64,000 nucleotides of DNA from Neospora caninum Liverpool (lineage: Eukaryota > Apicomplexa > Conoidasida > Eucoccidiorida > Sarcocystidae). The position numbers and the translations under genes are program-made. Below are positions 34,706 to 47,200 of the stretch, one piece after another; the first letter of the stretch is position 1; the number at the start of each line of letters is the position of its first letter. The notes beneath the pieces are model-generated. The model saw only the letters and a list, made by a program, of their open reading frames with translations, ran no database searches and was not told the origin of the DNA. The stretch is taken from assembly GCF_000208865.1 (NCBI RefSeq), contig NC_018397.1, positions 3,935,748-3,999,747 of the forward strand, given 5' to 3'.

Positions 34706-37700
34706 GCATCGACCCCCTGAGATACATATACATAAACATAGGTACGGATAGATCGATAGGCAGATGTGCATATGTACGTATCTAGAGGTATTGCTGGTGT
34801 CCTCTCCACCAGCTGTTCATTTGCGTGTATCTCGCTTGCCTACCTCGGTAACGAGAGGTCCGCAAATTTGTTTACTTTCCGCTTTTAGCACAGTCGCGCG
34901 TAGCATTGAGAGTGCGTCACACGCGCCATCAGCGCCCTGCACGTCTGTGAGTGCCAACAGACGTTCAAGTTCCCTGAGGGAAGAAAAAGGACGGAACTCT
35001 TTTTGCAGGAACCGAGAGACACTTCACGATGGAATGGCCTCTTCAGAAGGTCCTTTGCCTTCATCTTAAGCAGACACATGGAGCTGATCCTCCCGCTGTC
35101 CTAAGAACCCAAGCCTTGCTGTATACGTGCAGATATACAGATAGGTGCACAAAAATATAAATGAATATAGAAATAGATATAAATAGGTATAAATGTGTAT
35201 GTGCAAGTGCTGATAGGTGTGGAATGGGGGAGGCAAGGGACCCAGCAGCAGCGACGGCGTTCGAGGTCAGCGGCAGGAATCATGCAGAAGAAATCATGCG
35301 GCAACTAACGGGAAGGGGGAAGAAGAAAGGACACAAAACGCGAAGTCTGACAGGAATGTGAGGGTCTGTCACGAACGGAAGGAAGACTTGCAGACGAAGA
35401 AGAGAAAACTGGAGAGTTGCTGAAAAAGAGACGTACAGGGAGAGCGACGCCTCCAGAGTCATCCGAACGTGGTACTTCGAGACGGTCGGCAGGCAGCTCG
35501 GTTGAAGTGAAGGATCAAGGGCTTCGAGCTGTGAAATTAAATCTCCCAGCAAAATGGATCTGAAAAGAATTTGCAAAGGCATGCAGGCACGAAACGCTGC
35601 TTGCATTCCAAGCGCCACTGCCGTACTTGTTTGTCTTCTTTTTCCTCTCTTCTTGATGTTTTCTCCTCACATCACCTGCCAAGCGTCTGTTTCGTTTCCC
35701 GTTTCTCGTTTCTCCTTTCCCTCTTGTCCTTGTTGTCCTGTTCCAGACTCTCGACAGTAGGCGAGTCACTCGCTCCTTATCTCGACGGTCGTTGGCAGTG
35801 CATATCTCTAACCCTACGCCGTCGTTTCGTGTGCGAAGCAAGAATGCACATGATTGTGATATATCCTTCCGGTGTCCCAGTAGGCTTGACATAAATAGTT
35901 CCGATATGCATGAATCTGAGGAATAAATTGCAGCTCCTGAGGTTTCGCTGTCCCGAGGTTTTAAGCGAGAAAACTTCGTCTCTGCTCGCGACCTTTTGCT
36001 GAAGAAACCGGGAGGATGAAGTGCGTCTGCTCATCTTCGTGAACATCTAGTATTCCCCGCCAGTTCGGCTATCGAACGGAACGCGTCTAGTTCCTTTCCC
36101 TTTACTTTTTCTGAAGGAGCTGAGGGGTCGGGGCATCGGGAAAAACGGGTTCTGTTGTCAAGTAGCCTCCGCGCTTCGATGCCTCTGAGCATGCCGAAAG
36201 AAACACCTTCAGCCGCCCATACACCTCAAACAGAACTCGGCACTGCTGGCGGGATCTGTAGCCTCGATAGACAGCCTGGATGAGAATGACGGGCTCGACA
36301 AGAGCCTCTTCGCTGGAAGTCAGGGACAGCAAAAAACGCAGAAATTTCCAAGAGATTGCCGTGGGAGCGTTTTAGTGCGAAGGGTCCGCCTGACCACTGA
36401 GGAGTTCCATTTACGAAAAAACAAAAGCGGAGATCCAATTGAAACGTCAGACTGCGGAAGCGGGTCCGGCACTGCACCCGCAGGTTGGGATGTACCCAGA
36501 CGGGAAAGAAAGAATCGCCGTTGAGTCAAGGCGATAGTCTTTTCTGAACAATCAAAACCAGATCAATTCGGCTCCAGAAAAAACAGAAGCAGCGAGCACC
36601 GCGAACGTCACACGTCTCCACACGGATGACAGCAAGTGGCCATCAAAACGTAGGCGCGACTCCGTGGGGAAAGGAAATCAGGACCCAGAAGCATCACAGC
36701 ACCGCCGTCGACACTGGCTGAAGGATGTTTTTTAGCTGCATGCACACGGATATGCATATATAGATAGATACATGAATATATATGGGAGCAGCGGCTTGAA
36801 TATATTTTTGCACGCAACGTGTGTGTGTGTATGCGTCCTGCCGAATATGTACGTCCGTAGGTAAGTATGTAGGCTTGTACACGAGCGGTGCGTGGATGTA
36901 TCCAAGCCGTGAAAACTGCATGGTGAACGTTCGTCACCCGTACCGCGCGTGTTCGAGGAAATCCTGCACATTTGACTTGGCAAACACCTTGGTCTGGCCT
37001 ACGAGACATTCCTCCTGGGAAATTCCCTTCGCAGCGATCAGTTGGGTTACCTTCATAAGTGTGCATAAAGCAGCAAAAGGGGAAAAGGTAGAGAAAGAAA
37101 AAAGGGTCATGGTATGTACAAACGCCGTCGAAAGATCTCTGACTACTTCATGTGCAGGACGAAGAAAGGAAGGACGTGTGGATACAATCGGAAGCAGAGA
37201 AGGGACGAAAGTCGAGTGCAAGAAAAGAGACGAGACTTAAAGCACAAGGCTCCGCATGAGGTAATCTCGATAAAGATTCCTTTCACCAGACACAGAAAAA
37301 AACGACGATATGTAACCAAGAACTTGTCCACCGGCATACATATAACATACCTGTATACGTGCATCCATCTATTTACACATACACATTCGCGTTTCTATGT
37401 AGAAAATATATTCATATTTCTGTCTACAAACATCAACTGTGCATGCCTTTGCCGGAAGGCATCGATGAGCACGCACACATGCGCACATGCATGCATAAGG
37501 ACACGTGCAAGCAAGCATGGTAGCACATGCAGTATAAGCATCTGCGCGCTTACACAAACACAGTGTTTCTGTGCCGCAAGCTGGTTGTTTTTCGTGGCAT
37601 GGTCAGCCATCTAAATGCCCGAATACCACCGTGTGTAATAAACGCAGGACATGAGAACGGCTGAAAACGAGAAGTGAAAAGAATGAACCCGCTCACCAGC

Positions 37701-40653
37701 TGCCGGGCCGCACTTGTTGTGTCAAGGGCGCGGAGGCCTGCAGCAGCTCTGGAGCCCAACACGAGCCGGTAGCGGTCCACGAAGTCCTGGTGTAAGAGAC
37801 GAAGGGCGAACCCTGACTTGCGAATGCGAATCGCTTCCATGACGCCTGCAGTGACCGGCGAAGAGGAGCACGAGAGGAAGAGGCACACAGAGAACGGCGA
37901 GAGGAAAGATAGCAAAGAGATAACAGCATTGAGAGATAGGAGCCAGGCGACAAGGTCGAAACGTGTACATTAGAAGAGGACATGCGCGCAAATAGAGATG
38001 GGGGAAAAAAGAGATGCAGTGAAGATTTAAAATCATATACCTGTTCGCGTGTACTAAATATGGTGTATATATCTACATATGTGGTCTGCTGGATGTGCTC
38101 GTACATTTTGAGGAGCCAGAGACACAATTTTCTTTATCCTGAGAATCTCGTTCTTTTCCGGTGACTGTCGGGAGCGGCTGTTTGTCTTCGTGTCGTGGTA
38201 TGTCTGTCGTTTTCCTCTCTTTGCCCACCTGAGCAGACGAGCTGACTCAAAATCTGGCTCGAGTGAATCCCTCTGGGCTTGTGAACGGGGTTCGGCTTGA
38301 TGCACCGAATGTAGTGGCTGTCGGTTCCATTTATCTTCGCCATCAGCTCACTGAGTTGCTTCTTGAATACGGATCCTGCACATTCATTGAGAACGGGAGA
38401 TGAAACGAGGAGGGGGGGGCGATAAACAGACACAGATAATGGCAAGACGCAACACGTGGAAAGACCAGAACAGGGCCGGCAGAAAGGTTTTTTCCTCGCT
38501 CGTTTTCTCTTGCAGGCGCATGAACTCGGGCGTCCTGCTTGCCCGCTTCACAAATCGTTTTTTGTAGGGATCAGGGCAGTCTTCATCTTCTCTCTCTGTT
38601 CGTTATCGCCACAAGAAGACCGACCTACAGTACTCTTTCCTCCCTGGCTTCGTTTTTGAGTATCGCCTGGAGCCGTCTCCACGACTGCCTTGACAATTGG
38701 ATTTTCGGACGTCAGAAGGCATTCAGCTGCCTCCTGAGGAGGCACATTTTGATCTTTCACGAGCCAGCCGGAGACGGTGTACGTCACATCTCCCGCGTAA
38801 TGCCGAATGCCGAAGGCCATTGACCCTTTTATTCTGATGGGAGGAAAAGGCGAAAAGAAAAGGAAAGGCGTTTGAACGTGGCAGCCCTGGATCCAAAAGG
38901 AAAGGAAAAACAGATTCAAACCGAAACGGAGGAAAAGCCGGGAAGCGCGTGACGGACCAAAACGAAAGGGGGAGATGGCCTTCTTCCACCGCGTAAACGA
39001 AGCGAAAAACACTATGTGTAGAAATACAAATATATGCATGCGTGTATATATATATATATATATATGTGTGTGTATTTATGAGCATACATATCCACGTACG
39101 TAGACCTGTACATACGATTACATAGGTGTATGTGTCTGCAGCCGACAAATGTCATTTACGTTTCTTTGATAAGAAAGTTGTTCTCCCTTCGTTGCCTGTG
39201 CCCCGGATTTGATGCATCGGAGGAAGAAAGACCGTACACCCATCAGGCGTTGCCGTGACAGAAAACTGGCGCATTCCTACTTATTTTCAATGTAGCGTTT
39301 GTTGTTCGTGTGAGCCTTGTTCAGTTTGTTGAGGAAGCCCTGGTCAGAGCCCCTGGGAACAAAAACCTCTTCATCGAGAGTCGCAATGACACCTGAGAAA
39401 ACAAGAAGCAGGTGAAACCAAAGGTGGCCGTGTCTGCAGTCGAAGCCTTCTCACGGTCACTGGTTTCCCTCCGGCTCACCGGTGAGACCATGTCGAGGCA
39501 GGCGATAGCTGCGAACCAGAACGTCGTTCTCTGGGCCTGCAAAACGTCCAGATAGAGGCTGCTTTCTTACCTCCTTTTCCCGCAATTAGTGACAACACAT
39601 CTGCATTGTCTTCGTAGGTAATCGAGACCCCCTTCAGTCCATCCTCCTCGTAGTCGCTGATTTCGTTGAGGAAAATGTCTGCATTGAAATGATGTTGCAG
39701 CTCTTCATTCGAGAGATTGATACAGAGCTGCTCAAATCCGTTCACGCGAAAGCTCTCGAAGCCAGCAATGTCCAGCAACCCCACGTAACGGTTAAACTGA
39801 AAAGAAGGCCGACAAAGAAATATTCCATATGGTGAATTGCACGTGCATATTCCGATAGCCTATGATCTACACAACGACACATGCATATACGAATAAAATA
39901 TACATGTATATATATCGGTATACGCTTCGACACACAGACACACGTGTTTTTCGGGCATTCACGCGGATGTTTGAGAATGTGCATTTTCTGAATTGATAGT
40001 CAACCTTCGGGTCGCCTAAATCTCGCTGTTGTGGCCTTGCGAATTTCAAAGCTCCAGGACTGTTTAACTTTATTCGTTTCTGCAGAAAGCATTGACTCAT
40101 GAGTTTCTCTGTTCACATGTACATCTACTCAGAACCTAACCCGCTAAATGCATCTTAATGTTCACCTCTCTGTGTGGGCAACATAGATCCAGATTGATTT
40201 AGCTAAAATAGCAACGGTGGACGCATGTTGCATCCGTAGATGTGCACCAGTGAACTGTTTGTTGCTTTTTAGCATCGTCCCTTTCTCGCGGGTGTCCTCT
40301 TCTGTGTTCCATATGTTCTCTGTCTCCTCGTTCCTAGTCGTCGCCCTGTCGTCTCACTGACATCGAAATCCTTTCCTCCAGAGGGGGCCAGGCTCCCATT
40401 GATTTGCGCAATAAGCCAGTTGAAGAGGTATCCGTAAACCAGCTTTGCGAAACTATCGCGAGCAGCGTCAGCTTGGTCAGCCTTGAGAGGAATCAGAATG
40501 CTCTCATTTCCCGTCTTCATCTTACGGCTCGTCAGTGCACCCTCCACTCTCTGAACGAAAGAGTAACGGATACGGAAAACTTAAAAATGGTTAGAGCGTT
40601 CTGTAACTGCCACACACATACTTTATCTGTAAGGGACCTTGCATATATATGCA

Positions 40654-40700
<47 letters not shown>

Positions 40701-43700
40701 AGATGTATATGAAAATGCATTCAGCCGTAGATATACATACGTACGGTTATTTCTAGGTAAATATGGATGGGGTCAAGCGTGTTTGATTAGTTCGCGTGGG
40801 CTTGGGGGGGTTGGAATGCATCCCTTGTGTGCGATTTCGTTGTCCCGGGTGTCTCGTATGTAAAAGCAGCTCGTGTACAAATAGACATGTGTATAAATAT
40901 ATGGATATATATATGTACCTATTTATATTGAAACGCAGAGAAAAGTGTACGTAAAAGAAAAAGGTAAAGGGACGTTTTGATTGGTTCCAAGCCTCAAACC
41001 TTTTCCACCGAAGGGGACACTCACGGGGCTGTCGAGACCCAAAAGTTCGCTCGCTGCATTGAGGTGATCGCGGGTGTTTCCCGCCACAGCGCACTTTTCT
41101 CCTCCTGCTTCCTGATGTCAGCAAAGAATGGAAAAGAGAAGCCTCCGTTGCGAAGCAGAAGAGCTTGAAAACGGACATGAGGGAAACAAAGGAATTCACA
41201 GGGTAACAGGCGTTTTGACCGGCAGGAAGCAAACGTGGCAGAGCGGTTCCTGGACAAAAGCGCAGGAGACAAGGCGAAATCACCACTCGGAGAAGAAAAC
41301 TCTGCCCTCGGAACATAAACTGCAATTTGTTGATGTAAAGTTGGAAAAAAAACGATACGTTTTAAACTTAGACGTCAGTATTAGTTTTTTAAGCTGCGTC
41401 CATCCACTGCAGATACCACTAGAATTGCTCGATCCATTTGGGCGAACAGACCAACCCTTGAGACCTGCTACAGCCTCAGGATGCGAGGAGCCGACGAGGA
41501 AACGCGCAAAGGCCTGACTAGAGAGCTCTTCTGCCAGTGACGGGACCGGCAGAGAAATGCAGGCAGGGTGGATGCGTACGGGCGCGAAGGTGACGTTGCC
41601 AAGATGAAGAATCGCCGCCACAATAGAAAAAATGGCGTTCTGAGTCGATGGACTGAAGCCCAGGATTAGCAGGGCACGTTTCAACTCGGAGAAGCCGGCG
41701 AGATCATCAACTGGAAAAACCAGAAAAAGGTGGAGGCAGAAACTGGCGAGGCATAGTACAGATCATGTGCATTCAACATGTGAACCGGTGGGCTCCTCAC
41801 AGGCGAAAAGGCGGCAGAGAAACGAAATAGAGCATGCAACGTTGTTGAGGTAACCAAAGAAGAGAGGTGAAAGTCCTTTTCCTTTTCGTTCCTCCGTATC
41901 TTATGTTTCAGCGTCTCAAATTCCGTTCTTGACTCTGATGGCCTCACGAAAACGGCTCTGGTGGAGTCACTTTGTCCGTATGTGCCTCCTATGCTCACAA
42001 CTCGCTGTTGAGGATGTACGGAGGAGAACACGGAAAAGCATTGTGGTTCCTTCTCGTTCCCCTTCGTTCGGCCCCTTCGTGCCTTTTGCGCACGATATAT
42101 CCATTTCGACACTTTCCTGTTTCTCCTCACCTTCAGGATGGGGCGGTGACGGAGCTCCGGTTCCTGATTTCCCATCGTTGGTCTTCACAGCTTGTTCTTG
42201 AGGTGTCAGATAGGTGAAGGCCAGCGGATCGGTTTTCAGGCGGTACGCAGCAGCCACGCCGACAAGGTCAGAAGTATTTAAACCGTGAACGAGTTGGTAA
42301 AAGACATGGTAGCTTCTCTCTCCGGCTATGTGGCGGGTCACACGTGGAAGCTCGAGAAGGTACGAGGTAATACTGGCGCCTAAACGAAGGCACAGGACGC
42401 CAGGCAAAAGGGCAAACGAGACGGGTGAGGAACAGACGACGAAGGAGAAAAGCCTTGAAAACAGTAAAAGAAAATGAAGGAGCAGGTAATGGATAGACAA
42501 GACCATGCACTCGGAAAAAGTGAGGCAATCACTGCGACGACGAAAGTCGACAACGCGGGAAAACAGTCAGGTCGGTGCCTGTGTTCGCTTCCGAAAGAGC
42601 CCTTCATAGTAGCCTTGCCTCGTTCTTCAGAGCTACCTAACATCCATTTTCAAGACACGCATGCGGAACGGATCAACGTGCGGTTCGAAAGACACGTCAG
42701 TTCATCGTGAAGATCGGTTTGAGGGTCAATGCTTCCTCTCGATGTCTACGCACCGCCGCACAGGAGTTTTACTTTGTGGAGGTTTTTTTCTGTGCTGTTT
42801 CTGCGCGAGTCTTCGCAGACTATGGTTCCTGTTCGTACTCTTACCTAGGACCTTCAATTTGTCCCCAAAATAAACTTCAATCCACTTTCCAAATCGACTG
42901 GAGTTGGGGTTTCTGCTCGTTGACGCATTTCCGAAGCTCTCCAGGACTGGGCTGATCTCCAAAATTCTCTGTTGAAGAGATGCCGCCTCTCGCCCTTGGC
43001 TTCCAGCCCCGGCTGCTGAGGACGGAAGAGTGCTGTCTCCTACAGCTCCGCCAGGTCCTCGATCCTTCTGGATGCTGCTTGTGTTCCTTTGGCCGACACC
43101 TGCCACTAAACGAGTGCCAGAAGGGAGCTTGAATGAGGACGAAGCCGACGACGAGATCTCGCTCACGTCGGCGAGAAACTGAAGAATCAACTTTGTGGAT
43201 TCGGTCTTGCCAGCGCCTAAGGGAGAGCGTGAGGTACAGGGGAGAAAAAGGGGTAATTGGCCGGAAGAAGCAGAAAGGACACGGAGACGAGAAAGACGAA
43301 CTCAGTTGGAAAGAGAACATGGGGGAGGAAAGGCTGAAAATGGGTGGAGAAGAGAAGCGGATAAGAGGCCAAATTGACAATTCATAGATATACAGATAGA
43401 GAGAGAGTGAGAGATACGGAGATGTGCGTGCATAAATGGATATTCGTGGTTGTATGGAGAGATTTAAGTGTGTGGCTATGCGCCATTGGCAGGCGAATAC
43501 AAGGATAGACCCCAATACACAAACGTGTACAGAGTGGTAATTTTCTGGAGCATGCAGACCTGATTCGCCTGTGATCAGCGTGCTCTGCGGTTTCCCTCGT
43601 TCTGAAAGACCTTTGACTGCGGCAGCAGAAACCTGGAAGAGGTGCGGCGGGAGGTCGAATACGTGTGCGCTTCCGAAATAATTCCGAACAAAGTCAGGGC

Positions 43701-44284
43701 CATACAGCGGAAGATATTTAAAGGGATTGAGGGCGAGAACAATGCGCCCCACGTTTGTGTAGATTTCGTCTCTCCGGTATCGGACACGGATTGTATGGAG
43801 AACAGACGCCTCAGAAACATCGCCCAGGACGCATACATTGGGGACGCCTGAACCGAGAGAGCGAAGGCGGAAAACAGAGGAAAAGGCAGTGGAAACAGCG
43901 AGTCTTTCTTCGCCTCTGTACATTGAGTCACGAGCCTTCCGGCACCACAGCCTCCGTTCCTCCCGATTGATATATCGCAGTTATCCAGATATACAGATTC
44001 ATCCAGGCGTGTAGCCATCTACACAGGTGTACGTATGAATGCAGAAATCCCTATGAGCTACATTACGAGATGTGTATATATAGCTTACCTTCGAGGGACC
44101 GCGAGTCTGTAATAGGGGTGACCTGGGCCAAATCAGACTTGGCTAAAGTGACTTCTAAATTTCTCGGGTCGGTGCCGTCGTCCGTGACCTCAACGAGTTT
44201 ATACGTGCAGCTGCCTTTCGGCCCTGCCGGAACTGCAACCCCCCAGACCTCAGTGAGGTGTGGAATCCAGCACCTGTCCGTCAT
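26178..44284 (-). CDS. MyoG: Large unconventional myosin with MyTH4 and FERM tail (MyoG type)
   Basis: Actin-based motor, about 2127 residues. Exons 5' to 3': 44284-44089, 43847-43560, 43216-42845, 42379-42131, 41710-41448, 41111-41025, 40550-40362, 39796-39571, 39392-39281, 38833-38634, 38375-38229, 37845-37697, 37050-36944, 36312-36106, 35559-35437, 34973-34844, 34278-34156, 33391-33127, 32463-32317, 31788-31223, 30728-30156, 30004-29894, 29672-29544, 29082-28934, 28653-28437, 28171-27362, 26886-26776, 26315-26178. All phases agree; only the exon 5 donor (GTTCGC) is weak. Motor, residues 1-860: P-loop [11 protein letters not shown], switch [10 protein letters not shown], switch [12 protein letters not shown]1 [15 protein letters not shown]. 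An IQ-like helix ([19 protein letters not shown], about 870) precedes coiled coil (about 930-1145). MyTH4 near 1400-1540 has [18 protein letters not shown] and [24 protein letters not shown]-like region fills 1570-2127, with exon 26 (270 residues) splitting it by a charged insert. The MyoG label is from domain order and family knowledge. The start ATG is inferred; the frame is open upstream. Confidence 0.95.
26641..26682. repeat. (TA)n microsatellite, last myosin intron
   Basis: A 42-bp AT run inside the intron 26316-26775. Another lies at 26976-27002 in the preceding intron. Confidence 0.96.
29442..29485. repeat. Interrupted (TA)n microsatellite, myosin intron
   Basis: AT run broken by one AATTAT unit, within the intron 29083-29543 in the FERM-coding part. 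A second pure run lies at 29738-29766 in the next intron upstream in the transcript. Confidence 0.93.
33482..33703. repeat. Pyrimidine-rich (CT/CTTT)n imperfect repeat
   Basis: About 220 bp built from CTCTCTTTCTCTCCCGTTT-type units on the plus strand, in the myosin intron just 5' of exon 18 (transcribed as a purine-rich GAGAAAG tract). It gives a false Lys/Arg/Glu-rich minus-strand ORF (33414-34010). Confidence 0.93.
40658..40696. repeat. (TA)n microsatellite, myosin intron
   Basis: A 39-bp AT run in the intron 40551-41024 of the motor-coding region. Other myosin introns hold (TA)n at 32016-32038, 32929-32954, 34678-34704 and 39044-39065. Confidence 0.95.
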
Positions 44285-47200
44285 GTTCAGCTCCTCCTCT
44301 GTCACTTCATAGACAGCCAAGCAAAAGGAACATAACGCCCAGAAAAGAAGCAGAAGAAGACAGAGAACACGAATCAGACGACGAAAAAAAGAGGGCACAA
44401 AAGACGCAGGAGAAGAAGCTGAAGAGGAGGGTGAGGGGAGGCGATGCAGACTTGGGCAAAGACCAGGCGGGAACGGGAAGGAGAAAGTCAGCAAGGGAGA
44501 GTCAGAGGATAAGAACACAGGTGACAGCCAGAGGATAAGAACACAGGTGACAGCCAGAGGATAAGAACACAGGTGACAGCCAGAGGATAAGAACACAGGT
44601 GACGGCCAGGGGCTAGACAACAGAATGAGGTAGGGGAGAAAAAGGCGAAGAAGTGCCGGCAGGGCGGGAAGGCGGTGAAGTCAATATCGAAGAGCGATGA
44701 AAGTGAAGCAACAAACGCTGAAAAAAGGATTAAGACGACTGAGAAGAACGTGGAAAAGACAAGGCTGGATGAGAATGGAATTCGGACCGGAGTGAGCAGA
44801 TGCTGCGTATCCTTTGAAACTGGAAGAAAAATGGGGAAAAAGAATGAACCAAGGAGCTTCTGTATAGGCGTACAAAAAGAGAACGAGGAACGGGGAACAG
44901 CGTGGACCTGCGGAAGGAGAACCACGGGTTTGTGCGTCAGGATCGTACCATATTCGGAACAGCTGTTCTACAAGGGTCAGTGTCTCCACCTCAAACGAGA
45001 CGAACGCAAGCTTCAAGACAGCTGAGGCGGGAAGATCATGACCAGTCTGAGCCCACAGAAAAGAAAAACACAACGGAAGAGGCGCCGTTTTGTGATTTGT
45101 ACAAGATAGCCCAGTGTGACGCCGTGAGAAGCGAGCAGCCACAGGTGGCTGTGATTCCGTGTGTTGAGATTTCCGCGCGAAGAGCGAAGAGCACTGTTGA
45201 AAAACTCGTCTGCGCCGCTGAAAATGTGTCAGTTGCTTCAGTAATCTTTTTAAATGCGAAAAAATCGAAACGTGCCCTCGTTTCCCCGTTCTTTTTTCTG
45301 TTGCTTCCCTGTTGGTCTCCACAGAAAGAGAGACTTGGTGAGTCAAGCGTTCACTCGTCTCGAGTGTGTCGCCAAGTGACCCGCAGATTTCCTCCCAGGA
45401 GTTGCCGGGCAAAAGCGAAAAGAAGAAATGGAAAATTGGGTCATGGAAAGGTTCGATCTGTGTTGTTTTCAAAAGCAAGTGCTCGGCGGAACTCAGGCCA
45501 GATGACTTCGCGTTTCTCTTCGGCGTTCTGTTCGCGTAACTACAGGGGGTACCACGCGGGTACGTTTTTTGCTCGAATCTAACCACTCAAATGGTCTCGC
45601 GGGTGAGAGGGACAGACACTCTGTACCTCTCAAGTCCTCTCATCTCGCCTCCATCCCTGACTTCCGCTCCTGTTAGCTTATTATTCCCTGTCTATCCGGT
45701 CAAAAAAGAGATGTCTCCGCTTCTAAAGCACAGTTGGGGGTTTTCTTTCCTCCTGGGTCTCTCCGTATCGCAGGCGAGATCTTCCGAGTCAACTTGTAAC
45801 GCAGGCGACGCCGGTTCCAAATCTCGATGCGGTTGGCTCGTGGCGGAATTTTGATCACGGTTGGCGGCAGCCAAACGACATCACAATTCACTTGCTCTGC
45901 ACTCTCTAGTCTTTCTTGCTGTCACGTTTCTTATTTGTTTTCTGAAGAGTTCTTTCCGGGTCTGGGAGCCTCCCCAGAGTCCTTTTACGACGCTTCTGTA
46001 TTCAGACTGAGTCGACACCCGCAGAGTGAGGTGCGTCCACCGCGCTGCGGCGTATGCGCGGTCCTAAATTGAATCAAAACATCTCGAGGGCGCCGAGGAT
46101 TTCCTCACGAACGTCCTTTCTGGGAGGGCCCCGTTCTCACCTTTGGCTGCTTCTATGGCTGGTGGACAGTCCACGCGCTTTGTCATGCGAGGCATTTCCT
46201 CCTGTTGCTCCACGTCTCTCTATTCGAACCTGGAATTGCAGTGCGCGTCGTCCAAGGCAGCAGGATGGCGTTCAACGATGCTTGATCCTATCGAATCCAC
46301 CGGCGTTTGCCTTCACAGAACTTTTCAAATGCCGGGCACAATCCCCCTCTTGAACCAAAAAGCCTGGAAATCGTACGTTTTGCAGTAGAAATGTCTGGAG
46401 GAACGCTGCTGGTCCTGACGCGTCAATCACGTGTATCTGACATGTGCAAGGAGTCGTTCTTCCCGATCCCTCCATGGCTGAGCACTGGTGGATTGTTCAC
46501 CAGAATGCGGTTGCGTTGGCCCGCTGATGAATCGCGAAAGAAACCTGTTTCCCTTCCAACTGGCTGACGGTGCAGCCAGACCCCTACCGCAGCCTTCTTT
46601 GCCTCTTCCTGAGTCGTGTTTCTTAAGGCAGCAGTCGCCTGAGAGCAGTGCAAGGGAGATGTGTGCTCCTGTATGTACCCGGTTTCTGTCGCCATGCTTT
46701 GACGGTGTGTGTTGGATCTCCAGCAGTCGAGCTTCGACCCTTGACTCCACCCCCCGCCCCGTTGCCGTCTTGGCTTCGAGACGGTTGCTCTACACTGATG
46801 TGCGTTTTACAGGTTTTTTCACTTCATGCGGCACCTCAGTGGCTCTGTGGCTTTCTGCTGTGGTCTGTTGCCTGTGCGCTGGGTGCACAGGTACTTTTAG
46901 ATGGGCAAACATACCAACATGTGTCATCCCAGCTATATCATCCTTCCTTACCACGTGTGTGCTTCCGCGGGGGCACACACGAGCCTCTATAGGTCTTTTC
47001 AATTTTATAGTTGTGCAGTTGTTTCAGACGTATAGCTCCTGTCGCGCGTGCAGCAGTGAGCAGACTTGGCTTGTTGGTAGGCTCCGAGACCTACTATGTA
47101 CTCAGTTAACCGCCGACAAGGAAACGAGAGGTGGGTGCTTAATTTTTGCCGTTTTTATCACTGTTGACCAGCTGAAATTGACCATGCTGGCGAGTGAAAA

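Noticed and set aside
36720..36930. GTGTGTGTATGC and TATA-rich patch as a regulatory site
   Set aside because: It is within a myosin intron and looks like ordinary microsatellite decay.
44501..44610. Repeats considered as a CRISPR array
   Set aside because: Copies are contiguous with no spacers and the host is a eukaryote nuclear genome.
44681..45586. 301-codon minus-strand ORF upstream of the myosin, as a possible N-terminal exon
   Set aside because: No myosin N-terminal similarity and no convincing phase-matched junction to exon 1; an ATG in good context already starts exon 1.
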